Shown here one piece after another: positions 22,017 through 29,407 of a stretch of 40,844 bases of DNA. The number at the start of each line of letters is the position of its first letter. Positions within the stretch are counted from its first letter, which is position 1. The position numbers and the translations under genes were made by a program. The notes beneath the pieces were generated by a model. That model made no database searches and was not told the origin of the DNA. It saw nothing but the letters and a program-made list of their open reading frames with translations. Origin of the DNA: an uncultured bacterium (GTDB taxonomy: Bacteria; Planctomycetota; UBA1135; GCA-002686595); NCBI GenBank assembly GCA_938083085.1, contig CALLKX010000001.1, positions 1 to 40,844 of the forward strand, read 5' to 3'.

Positions 22017-24664
22017 CGGAACTCGACGGCCAGGGAGCCTGTGAAGTTGGTGGTCGCGGCGCCGCCGCTCGACGCCCGGTACCAGGCCTGGAAGCGCCAG
22101 GTCTCGCCGGCGAGGACGTCGCGAGAGGAGCTTGGACCGGGGATCGCGGCGAGGTCGACCTCGAGGGTCGCCAGCCCGTTCGGGCTGACGCTCTGGGCTT
22201 CCCCGGGCCGATCGAAGCGCCCGATGCCGCCGCCGAGGCAGAGGGTGCCCAGGCTCCCGCCAGGGGCCACCACGTAGCTGGAGGTCTGGCTGGTGAGGAA
22301 GAGCGTCAGGGCCCCGGGAGGCAGGCGCGTGGCCCGCAGCTGTAGCGCGTTCGTGGCGCGCCGTGTGGATCCCACCGCCTCGAGGAGCGTGGGGTGCATC
22401 CCCGTGCCGGTGCACTCCGCTGTCCCGAGGAAGCCGCGCGCTGTGCCGCGCAGCAGCGTCACCGAGTCGGCCCGTTCAGAGGTGAGGACGACGTCCGGAT
22501 CCCCGTCGGCATCCACGTCGTCCACGATGAACGAGGAAACCCCCTCGGGGCGGTTGATGACGAGCGGTGGCCCGCCAAAGGGCGCGGCGTAGACCGTGAG
22601 CGCCAGGGGTTCGATGGAAGCCTCGCGTGGGGTGGTCACGAGGTCGAGATCACCGTCAAGGTCGATGTCGATGGCCTCGATGGAGGCCCACCCCTGTACC
22701 GCGCTACCCACGTAGTCAGCGGCTCCGAACTGACCGGGGGAGGTCTGTGGGATCCACTCGAGGAGTGGGAAGATGAACCCCGCGCCGCCGATGATGAGGT
22801 CGAGGTCACCGTCTCCATCCGCGTCCATGGGGACCACGTTCCGGGGTTGGAAGTTGATGGTCGGGATCGCAACGCGCGGACCGAAGGTTCCAGCGCCATG
22901 GCCAGGGAACCATCCGACCGAGCCGCCGAAGCCCGGGCCGGTCAGGAGGAGGTCGCTGTTCCCGTCCCCGTCGACGTCGCGGATCGCGAGGTCGGCCACC
23001 GAGGGTTGATTGCTGACGAGGACGCGCGGAATGGGGTCGAGGGCCCCCGGGGCTCCCTGGAACCAGAGCACGTCGCCCTGGCCGAGGACCGAGACGATGA
23101 GGTCGAGCTGTCCGTCACCGTCCGCGTCGGCTGGCGTGACCGTGCCGCCGGTCGCAGCCCCGAAGGAGTGGAGCCGCGACGGCGGGGCGAACTGCCCTGA
23201 CTCGAACGCACGGACGTCGACCCAGCCGCCGGAGTAGGAGACGAGGATCAGGTCTCGATCCCCGTCGCCGTCGACGTCGGCGGCGAGCATCTCTTCGAGC
23301 GCGCCGGATACCTCGAAGCTCGGCTCGGGGGCCGCGAAGTCGCCAGAGCCCAGGTTCTCGAGGGTCATGACCTGAAGGGCTCCGGTGGCCGCCACGAGGA
23401 GGTCGAGGTCTCCGTCCTCGTCCACATCGAGCGCAGCGACCGCCCGCGCTCCGTCCGCACGGCGCGTGATCTCATGGACCGGTCCGAACTCGCCCGCGGC
23501 GATCCCGGGGCTCCAACCGACCTGCTCCGTGTCGCAGGCCATGACGCGGTCGGGCTGACCGTCGAGGTCGAGATCAACGAGCTGCTGGTCGAGCACGCTC
23601 CAGCCGGGCTCCGCAGCGAACGGTCGCGGCTGGAGATCGAACCCCACGGTGAGGTTCTCGAGCCAGTGGGGCGCACCCTTGGCCGCGGAGAACATGAGGT
23701 CCTGATCTCCGTCCCCGTCGACGTCACCTGTAGTGAGCGGGGAGGGCTCAATCGTGGGCTCAACAGCGAGCGCAACCGGGGCCACGAACGCGCCGTTGCC
23801 GGTCCCTCGATAGAAGAGGATCTCCTGCCCGAAGTCGAGGCTGGGTGAGGTCCCGCTGGCGACCAGATCCAGCCGGCCGTCTCCGTCGAGGTCGAGGGCC
23901 TCGAGGGAACTGAGCCGGCTCAACTGGTCGACGACCAGCGGCCCCTGCGCAAAGGTCGCGCCCTGGTTCCGAAACCAGACGACGCGACGGAGGTCACGGT
24001 CAAGGACGAGGACGTCGAGGTCGCCGTCGCCGTCGAGGTCTGTCAGCTGTTGCGGGCCCGTGACGATCCCGGCGGCGGACTGGCTGCCGGGTGTGAAGCG
24101 CGCCGGCCAGCTGAGGCTGCCGCCGCCGACCCCCCGGAGAAGGAAGTGCCCCCGGTGAGCCGGGCTGTTCGCATCGAGCGCGACGAGAACGTCGGGGAGC
24201 CCGTCCAGGTCCAGGTCTCCCACATCGACGTCTACCGCTTCACCGGAGAATCCAGTGACCCGTCGAGCAGGCAGGTATCGGTCCCCATCTCGCTCGTGCA
24301 CGTACAGCTGAGAGGGCGACCTCGTCAGCGCCAAGACGTCGAGGTCGCCGTCCCCATCGAGATCGGCGAGGTCCCACAGAGTGGAAGGAGAAGGGGAGCC
24401 GAGGAGCAGCGTGAGCTCGCCGACGCCTCCTGGGACCTGTTCGATCCAGAACAGGTGTTGGCCGCCGGCGTCCGTCACCAAGAGGTCGGCATCACCGTCT
24501 CCATCCACATCCGCAGGCGGCAGGAGCCGCGGGCTGTTGACCGTCGAGGTGAGATCAACGGGCGCCGCCAGCTGTGCCCTCGCTACCCCCGAGGTTGCGA
24601 TGACCGCTGTCAGGGTGGCCGCGAGCGCAGAAGCGCGCGCGTGGGGGGAGACCTGCCATCCCAT
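22013..24664 (-). CDS. Secreted FG-GAP/VCBS-repeat protein with the FQAW C-terminal domain
   Basis: The 883-residue product has a signal peptide ending VARA at residue 30. I count fourteen repeats of the form D-x-D-x-D-G-x-x-D-L-h-h (for example ADVDGDGDADLLV, LADLDGDGDLDVLAL, LTDLDGDGDLDVLVLD and DDVDADGDPDVVLTS). These calcium-binding loops are typical of FG-GAP/VCBS beta-propellers, so two seven-bladed propellers are likely. The last 130 residues, starting AECTGTGMHP, carry LCLGGGIGRFDRPGE, ETWRFQAWYRASSGG and ATTNFTGSLAVEFR; the same domain ends the 8851-10062 protein. Such proteins usually sit at or beyond the cell surface in adhesion or polymer binding. It converges on the symporter gene, and the two stops share the palindrome CTAG (22013-22016). 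Confidence 0.9.
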   Translation of the reverse strand: MGWQVSPHARASALAATLTAVIATSGVARAQLAAPVDLTSTVNSPRLLPPADVDGDGDADLLVTDAGGQHLFWIEQVPGGVGELTLLLGSPSPSTLWDLADLDGDGDLDVLALTRSPSQLYVHERDGDRYLPARRVTGFSGEAVDVDVGDLDLDGLPDVLVALDANSPAHRGHFLLRGVGGGSLSWPARFTPGSQSAAGIVTGPQQLTDLDGDGDLDVLVLDRDLRRVVWFRNQGATFAQGPLVVDQLSRLSSLEALDLDGDGRLDLVASGTSPSLDFGQEILFYRGTGNGAFVAPVALAVEPTIEPSPLTTGDVDGDGDQDLMFSAAKGAPHWLENLTVGFDLQPRPFAAEPGWSVLDQQLVDLDLDGQPDRVMACDTEQVGWSPGIAAGEFGPVHEITRRADGARAVAALDVDEDGDLDLLVAATGALQVMTLENLGSGDFAAPEPSFEVSGALEEMLAADVDGDGDRDLILVSYSGGWVDVRAFESGQFAPPSRLHSFGAATGGTVTPADADGDGQLDLIVSVLGQGDVLWFQGAPGALDPIPRVLVSNQPSVADLAIRDVDGDGNSDLLLTGPGFGGSVGWFPGHGAGTFGPRVAIPTINFQPRNVVPMDADGDGDLDLIIGGAGFIFPLLEWIPQTSPGQFGAADYVGSAVQGWASIEAIDIDLDGDLDLVTTPREASIEPLALTVYAAPFGGPPLVINRPEGVSSFIVDDVDADGDPDVVLTSERADSVTLLRGTARGFLGTAECTGTGMHPTLLEAVGSTRRATNALQLRATRLPPGALTLFLTSQTSSYVVAPGGSLGTLCLGGGIGRFDRPGEAQSVSPNGLATLEVDLAAIPGPSSSRDVLAGETWRFQAWYRASSGGAATTNFTGSLAVEFR

Positions 24665-24820
24665 GGGTGCACCTTTGGTGAACCCTGGCAGGCTCGCCAG
24701 TCCCTTGGACAGGAAACTCTGCTGGCGTGCCGGGAGCGGCCTTTGGGGCTATTTCGGGGGGGGCTATCGGGGCGACGCGGGCGTGGTCCAAGCGGTGACC
24801 TGCGCTGGGCGGTGTCGCGC

Positions 24821-25975
24821 TCAGTTGAGGGTGATGACGGCGCTCCCTGCACCCTCGATGACGGACGCCACCCCGCTGGTGTCGATCCAGTCATAGATCG
24901 CCCCGAGCGGCGTCACCAACCCCATGTGGGGGATGACGGTGGGCCGAATGGAACCGTGGGTGTAGATCTTGGAGAAGATCCCGAGCAGCTCGTGGGACGT
25001 GAGCCCGTAGATCCCACCGCCGGAGTTGCCGATGTAGGTAGGCGCCGAGATCATCCAGAAGCGGGCGTCAGCGACCTCGTGATGGAGATCGGTCAGGTGC
25101 CCCTGGGTGGGGATGGGGTCGTTGCCGAGCGGGCAGCCGACGGCCACCACGTCCTCGAAGACCTCCGTGGTGGCGAGTCGGTCGCGGGTGGGCAGCATGG
25201 CGCCCACGTCGAAGCGCTCGCACGAGTCCAGGATCAGAAGGGCCGAGTCCAACTCGACGCTGTGGGTCAGGACGGTCGCTGTGAACTCGCTCTTCGCTCC
25301 GTCGAGGTCTCGAACGATGACAGGGATCGGGCACTGGTCGTCCTGTGAGTCCGCGCGGATGTCGCGGATCACATGCCACGACGTGAGCAGCAGCGTCCTG
25401 TAGGCCTCCGGGTTCACGTCGGAGGGGCGGGACTGAAGCAGCACGCCGCTCCCCACGGTCGCGGTGCCTCGAAGCTGAACGGTTGGTCCCACCGTCGCAG
25501 ACCAGAGCCCGCTCGAATCGACCTGCGCACGCTCGCTGCCGGAGATCTTGGAGCGGACGTCGCCCAGCTCAGCGCGAGTCTCGTCCACCAGCGTCGTCGT
25601 GGCGTCGAGGGCTCGAACAAAGCCTGCCCACCGCGTGTTCATTCCCTGCTCGAGGTCGTCGATCCGTTGCACCTTGTGGGCGATCTGTGAGACCTCATCG
25701 AGAGTATCGCGCTGGGCCTCCAGCGCCCGTCGAGCCTCTGCGAGGCGCGACTCGAGGGAGTGGACCCGAGTCTGGAGCGCGGTCACCTGAGTCTCCCCCG
25801 GCAGCCCATCGACGCGTGAAGACAGCTCGTGGAGGTCCCTGTCCTGGCGAGGCGGGACCTGCTGAGTGAACTCCTCCAGTGAGACAAGGCGTCGCTCCAG
25901 GTTGGACTGGCGGGTGACGCCCATGACCAGCAGAGGGGAGGCGGCGGTGATGCCGATGAGCAGGGTGCGGTACAT
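24821..25975 (-). CDS. Membrane-anchored trypsin-like serine protease with coiled-coil stalk
   Basis: The 384-residue protein starts with a hydrophobic anchor (MYRTLLIGITAASPLLVMGV). A long predicted coiled coil follows (about 25-150, with heptad-like VTALQTRVHSLESRLAEARR and LDEVSQIAHKVQRIDDLEQG). The C-terminal domain is a chymotrypsin-fold protease with His201 in LLTSWHVI, Asp243 in ELDSALLILD and Ser318 in YIGNSGGGIYG, a complete triad. It lacks a PDZ domain, so it is not a standard DegP. The stalk suggests a periplasmic or surface protease held away from the membrane. The start at 25975 is my choice; ATG at 26011 adds 12 residues. Neither has a Shine-Dalgarno. It lies 156 bp downstream of nothing on its own strand and may be followed by read-through into the FG-GAP gene. 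Confidence 0.82.
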   Translation of the reverse strand: MYRTLLIGITAASPLLVMGVTRQSNLERRLVSLEEFTQQVPPRQDRDLHELSSRVDGLPGETQVTALQTRVHSLESRLAEARRALEAQRDTLDEVSQIAHKVQRIDDLEQGMNTRWAGFVRALDATTTLVDETRAELGDVRSKISGSERAQVDSSGLWSATVGPTVQLRGTATVGSGVLLQSRPSDVNPEAYRTLLLTSWHVIRDIRADSQDDQCPIPVIVRDLDGAKSEFTATVLTHSVELDSALLILDSCERFDVGAMLPTRDRLATTEVFEDVVAVGCPLGNDPIPTQGHLTDLHHEVADARFWMISAPTYIGNSGGGIYGLTSHELLGIFSKIYTHGSIRPTVIPHMGLVTPLGAIYDWIDTSGVASVIEGAGSAVITLN

Positions 25976-26081
25976 CGTGGAGAGGTCTGGGACTCGGGGT
26001 CGGCCACGCATTCGGGTAAGGGGACAGGGAGGACCCCCTTGCTTCAATGCGACTTCCTTTTCCTTTCGTCCAACCGGTCCC

Positions 26082-26212
26082 TGTGGAGGGAGCCTTTCTT
26101 GTGTGGATCCCTTGTGGAGACACGGGTTTCCTTGGAGCCACGCATGGCGGGCCTCTTGGACTCCCCTGGAGGGTTGCCCGCGAGTTCTCCACATCGCTGC
26201 GGCTTTTGTGGA
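26082..26212. repeat. Cluster of five TGTGGA hexamers (DnaA-box-like)
   Basis: TGTGGA occurs on the plus strand at 26082, 26102, 26113 and 26207 and on the minus strand at 26188-26193. The last is part of TTCTCCACA, which matches the DnaA box TTATCCACA at eight of nine positions. TGTGGATCC (26102-26110) matches seven of nine. Five copies in 131 bp is far above what base composition would give. They may bind DnaA or another regulator. Confidence 0.45.
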
Positions 26213-26421
26213 ATGAGCCTAAGCGTCTGTAGCTAGGTTGCTTGCGTTGTCAGCGTCAGGCTTCTCCCCGAACTCTGCCCATCCGTCCACCACCGGCCTC
26301 CGCGGCCTAGGACTCTTCTCCTGTCCGGCTCTGTGCCACTGGATACATTCCCCGGGGTGCGCCTGGTCTGCTCCGGGAGGCTGAGCGGAAGGCCTCGGGG
26401 GTAGATCACTGCGGATCCCGC

Positions 26422-26500
26422 GCGATAGCGGTCGGGTCGGGGGCTCGCCCGACCTAGGATGCCTCGCCGAAACCCCCGCTATCGCCCTGGCCAGAGCCAG
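26422..26500 (+). ncRNA. Candidate structured leader RNA (possible pseudoknot) upstream of ribBA
   Basis: A perfect 10-bp closing stem pairs GCGATAGCGG (26422-26431) with CCGCTATCGC (26476-26485). Inside, GGTCGGG (26430-26436) pairs with CCCGACC (26448-26454), trading one or two bases with the outer stem. The inner hairpin loop contains CGGGGG (26438-26443), complementary to CCCCCG (26473-26478), so a pseudoknot could form. A second hairpin, CTGGC-CAGA-GCCAG, follows at 26487-26500, ending 20 bases before the ribBA start. The FMN riboswitch signature is absent. It may be a different regulatory RNA or an operator. Confidence 0.45.
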
Positions 26501-26520
26501 TCATCCGGTCCCGCCTCAAT

Positions 26521-27798
26521 ATGCCCATCTCCTCCATCCCCGAGATCGTCGAAGACCTTCAGAAGGGTCGCATGATCATCCTCGTCGATGACCCCGACCG
26601 CGAGAACGAGGGCGACCTTGCGATGCTCGCCGACAAGATCACGCCCGAGGCCGTGAACTTCATGGCCAAAGAGGGGCGTGGCCTGATCTGTACGCCGATG
26701 TCAGGAGAGGTCTGCGACCGGCTGGACCTCCCGATGCAGGCGGCGCACAACACCAACGCTCACGGGACGGCGTTCACGATCTCGATCGAGGCGACCACCG
26801 GGGTCTCGACCGGGATCAGCGCCGCGGATCGCGCGAGGACGATCGAGGTGGCGGCGGACCCGACAGCCCGGGCCGCGGACCTGGCGCGGCCGGGGCACAT
26901 CTTCCCCCTCCGAGCACGAGAGGGTGGTGTGCTCGTGCGTGGTGGCCAGACGGAGGGGATCGTGGACCTCGCGCAGCTGGCGGGCGGCTCCCCGGTCGGC
27001 GTGATCTGCGAGATCATGAACGACGACGGGACCATGTCTCGGATGCCTGAGCTCGAAGTCTTCGCCGCTCAGCACGACCTCAAGATCTGCACGATCGCAG
27101 ACCTGATCGAGTATCGGCGCAAGAACGAGCAGCTCGTGGAGCCTGTGGTCGAGCGTCCAGTCCCGCTCCAGACGGACTACGGGCTGTTCCACACGCACCT
27201 GTTCCGCTCGAAGATCGACGGAAAGGAGCACGTGGCGCTCTCCCACGGCCTCGTTATCGGGGACGGCGGAGAAGCCTCGGAACCCATCGAAGACGATGTC
27301 TTCGTCCGGGTCCACTCCGAGTGTTTGACCGGGGATGTCTTCGGCTCCCAGCGGTGTGACTGCGGGATGCAGTTGGACCAGGCCATGGAGATGCTGGCTT
27401 CCAAGGAGCGCGGTGTGCTGGTGTACCTGCGCCAGGAGGGGCGCGGGATCGGGCTTGCGAACAAGCTGAAGGCGTATCACCTGCAAGACAGTGGCATGGA
27501 CACCGTCGAGGCCAACGAGGCCCTCGGCCTCCCCGTGGACCTGCGCGAGTACGGGATCGGGGCCCAGATCCTCTTCCACCTCGGCGTCCGGCGGATGAGG
27601 CTCCTCACCAACAATCCCAAGAAGATCCACGGCCTGGCGGGCTATGGCCTGGAATTGGTGGACCAGGTGCCCCTTGAGGTTGAGCCTAACCCCAATAACA
27701 TCAAGTACTTGAGGACCAAGAGAGAGCGCATGGGGCACACCCTCAAGGCGCCCCTCGAGGCCCCCGAGCCCGCCGAATCTGCGCCCGACCGGGAATAG
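26521..27798 (+). CDS. ribBA: Bifunctional 3,4-dihydroxy-2-butanone-4-phosphate synthase / GTP cyclohydrolase II
   Basis: RibBA makes the two precursors of riboflavin from ribulose 5-phosphate and GTP. The 425-residue product has the DHBP synthase domain (1-200) with [40 protein letters not shown], and [15 protein letters not shown]. The GTP cyclohydrolase II domain (about 210-400) has zinc ligands Cys268, Cys279 and Cys281 in [20 protein letters not shown], plus [11 protein letters not shown] and LLTNNPKKI. In the DHBP synthase motif usually written RGGHTEA, this protein reads RGGQTEG: the metal-binding His is Gln143. The same exchange occurs, to my recollection, in some other RibBA proteins, so activity of that half needs care. 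No other rib gene is nearby. Confidence 0.93.
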   Translation: MPISSIPEIVEDLQKGRMIILVDDPDRENEGDLAMLADKITPEAVNFMAKEGRGLICTPMSGEVCDRLDLPMQAAHNTNAHGTAFTISIEATTGVSTGISAADRARTIEVAADPTARAADLARPGHIFPLRAREGGVLVRGGQTEGIVDLAQLAGGSPVGVICEIMNDDGTMSRMPELEVFAAQHDLKICTIADLIEYRRKNEQLVEPVVERPVPLQTDYGLFHTHLFRSKIDGKEHVALSHGLVIGDGGEASEPIEDDVFVRVHSECLTGDVFGSQRCDCGMQLDQAMEMLASKERGVLVYLRQEGRGIGLANKLKAYHLQDSGMDTVEANEALGLPVDLREYGIGAQILFHLGVRRMRLLTNNPKKIHGLAGYGLELVDQVPLEVEPNPNNIKYLRTKRERMGHTLKAPLEAPEPAESAPDRE

Positions 27799-27841
27799 GC
27801 GGTCCGTCCGGGCGTCCACGCTTCCGAAGATGGGAGCGCTG

Positions 27842-28462
27842 ATGTACAGACCGAGCCTCGAACGACAGGACGACAGCGCGCTCGTCCAGGGGACCCTGGA
27901 CGGGGACTCGCGTTGCTTCGAGGTGCTCGTGGGGCGCTACCAGCGCCGCCTGTTCGGGCTGGTCCGTCACTACATCCGCAGCGCGGTCGAGGTGGAGGAC
28001 ATCGTTCAGGACACCTTCCTGAAGGCGTTCAGCCGGCTCGAGACCTTCCAGCAGTCCTCGGCGTTCTACACGTGGCTGTACCGCATCGCGGTCAACACGA
28101 TCCTGGACTTCATGAAGCGCCAGGGGCGGAGTCCGATCCGGGCCGTCGAGGACCCCGAGGCGGTGAGCGGTTCCATCGACGAGACCACCGAGCGCAAGTC
28201 CATCCGCCCGGACGCTCGACTTGAGCAGGCTGAGATCTCGGAAATCACCCGGAGCGTCATGGATGAGCTCCCCGAGATCTTCCGGACGGTCCTCGTCATG
28301 CGGGAGCTCGAGCAGATGCGCTACCAGGACATCGCCGATGTGCTGCAGGTGTCTATCGGGACCGTTGAGTCCCGCCTGTTCCGGGCGAGGGCCCGCTTCA
28401 AGAAGCGTCTGCTTCAGCTTCACCCCGAGTTCGCCGCCAGTCAGTCCAACCCCTCCGAGTAA
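27842..28462 (+). CDS. ECF-type RNA polymerase sigma factor
   Basis: This is a 206-residue extracytoplasmic-function sigma factor of RpoE-like architecture. Region 2 contains LVGRYQRRLFGLVRHYI, VEDIVQDTFLKAFSRL and FYTWLYRIAVNTILDFMKR. Region 4 contains LPEIFRTVLVMRELEQMRY and QDIADVLQVSIGTVESRLF. The start at 27842 has GGGAG five bases upstream; the ATG 12 bases earlier (27830) has none. The gene lies 43 bp after ribBA and 11 bp before a zinc-type anti-sigma gene, the usual pairing, so the pair probably responds to an envelope signal. Confidence 0.93.
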   Translation: MYRPSLERQDDSALVQGTLDGDSRCFEVLVGRYQRRLFGLVRHYIRSAVEVEDIVQDTFLKAFSRLETFQQSSAFYTWLYRIAVNTILDFMKRQGRSPIRAVEDPEAVSGSIDETTERKSIRPDARLEQAEISEITRSVMDELPEIFRTVLVMRELEQMRYQDIADVLQVSIGTVESRLFRARARFKKRLLQLHPEFAASQSNPSE

Positions 28463-28473
28463 GAGTCCAAGGT

Positions 28474-29007
28474 ATGAGTTCCACATCACCGATTCAGTGC
28501 GAGGTCGTCCTCGCGCTCGTTCCGACCTTCGTCGACGACGAGGTGACCGACGGCGTTGGCGGCACGGTAAGGCGTCATCTGATGGACTGCCCGGCCTGCC
28601 GCACCGCGGTCCAGGAAGAGCAAACGCTCCGTCAGTGGTTTGTTGCGGGCCCGGAGGTGGGGGTCCCCGAGGGCTTCGCTGCCCGCGTGGCTCGGCGGGC
28701 CCTTGCAGGCGATGTCGGCCACATCCCTGCCATCGCTCCGCAGTTGTCCATCCCGTCTGAACCTCATGTCGAGGTGCCCTCAGCGCGCCCCGCGGGGCGA
28801 GTCCTCGCCTTCTCGCGCGCTCTGGTCGCTGTGGCTGCCGCCGGGCTGGTGGTGACCACCCTCCTCCTCTCGGATGGCAGCCGGCCGGAGGTTTCGGGCC
28901 TGGATGCGGGGAAGGGTCTCCAGGAAGCGCTCACGGAGCTCGACGAGGAGAATCAGAGGCTTGAGCTGGAGCTCGAGGCCGCATCCACGCCCGCGGGCGG
29001 GCGCTGA
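28474..29007 (+). CDS. Zinc-type (ZAS) anti-sigma factor, single-pass membrane protein
   Basis: The 177-residue product carries the HxxxCxxC anti-sigma zinc motif (His35, Cys39 and Cys42 in RRHLMDCPACR) with an upstream Cys9, matching the ZAS/zf-HC2 fold that holds ECF sigma factors inactive. One transmembrane helix lies at about 108-131 (LAFSRALVAVAAAGLVVTTLL). The extracytoplasmic end is short and finishes in a small acidic coiled-coil-like helix (LQEALTELDEENQRLELELE). It lies 11 bp after its cognate sigma gene and 9 bp before the next gene. Confidence 0.9.
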   Translation: MSSTSPIQCEVVLALVPTFVDDEVTDGVGGTVRRHLMDCPACRTAVQEEQTLRQWFVAGPEVGVPEGFAARVARRALAGDVGHIPAIAPQLSIPSEPHVEVPSARPAGRVLAFSRALVAVAAAGLVVTTLLLSDGSRPEVSGLDAGKGLQEALTELDEENQRLELELEAASTPAGGR

Positions 29008-29016
29008 CCTCTGGCC

Positions 29017-29382
29017 GTGAAGGACATCCGCGCCTGGTCACTCGCACTCGCCGTCTCCTGGTTCCTCCTCGGGCTTGGGGCTGGGATGGCGGTTTCCAGA
29101 CAGACTCAGAGCCCGAGCCCGCTCGCCGGATACGCTGATGCGCTATCCGACGAGTTCGAGCTCTCGGGACGTCGCCGTCGCGTCCTGAACCAACTGCTCG
29201 ACGAATATGAGAGCCGCCAGCGGGACATCCGCGACCGGCACCAGGCCGCCACTTTCGACGCGATGGAACCCGAGTTTCGGGCCCTCTGCGCCGAGTTCGA
29301 CGACAAGATCCGCAACCGAATCCTCCCCCCTGCCGCCCGCGCTCGCTACGACGCGCTCGCCCAGCCTCTGGCGGCACGCTGA
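29017..29382 (+). CDS. Small membrane-anchored protein, CpxP/heavy-metal-sensor-like
   Basis: From a GTG at 29017 the product has 121 residues. An N-terminal anchor (AWSLALAVSWFLLGLGAGMAV) is followed by a helical extracytoplasmic part with many charged residues (LSGRRRRVLNQLLDEYESRQ, RDIRDRHQAATFDAMEPEFR, DKIRNRILPPAARARYDAL). This pattern of a leading helix, a Glu/Arg-rich hairpin and a terminal LPPxxRxRYDAL resembles periplasmic Spy/CpxP-like or heavy-metal-sensor proteins, though no canonical LTxxQ is present. It sits directly after the anti-sigma gene, so it may modulate that pathway; this is inference. Confidence 0.65.
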   Translation: MKDIRAWSLALAVSWFLLGLGAGMAVSRQTQSPSPLAGYADALSDEFELSGRRRRVLNQLLDEYESRQRDIRDRHQAATFDAMEPEFRALCAEFDDKIRNRILPPAARARYDALAQPLAAR

Positions 29383-29407
29383 CCGCACGCCCAACCAACC
29401 CAACTGA

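Larger units (their letters stand above)
25976..26520. other. 545-bp intergenic region upstream of ribBA
   Basis: This is the longest stretch without a gene. An open minus-strand reading in 25976-26194 lacks coding character. The region contains the cluster of TGTGGA hexamers (26082-26212) and the structured element before ribBA (26422-26500), both listed separately. The part between (about 26220-26420) shows nothing clear. Divergent promoters for the protease and ribBA must be here; I cannot place them confidently. Confidence 0.6.

Noticed and set aside
26206..26235. TTGTGG...TAGCTA as a sigma-70 promoter for ribBA.
   Set aside because: The -10 match is poor, and the -35 candidate is one of the TGTGGA hexamers; not convincing.
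26335..26341. GCCACTG as a cobalamin-riboswitch B12 box.
   Set aside because: It is a single short match with none of the other conserved cobalamin-riboswitch elements in order.
26221..26520. FMN riboswitch before ribBA.
   Set aside because: The conserved FMN-element core sequences are not present; only a differently shaped stem set is seen.
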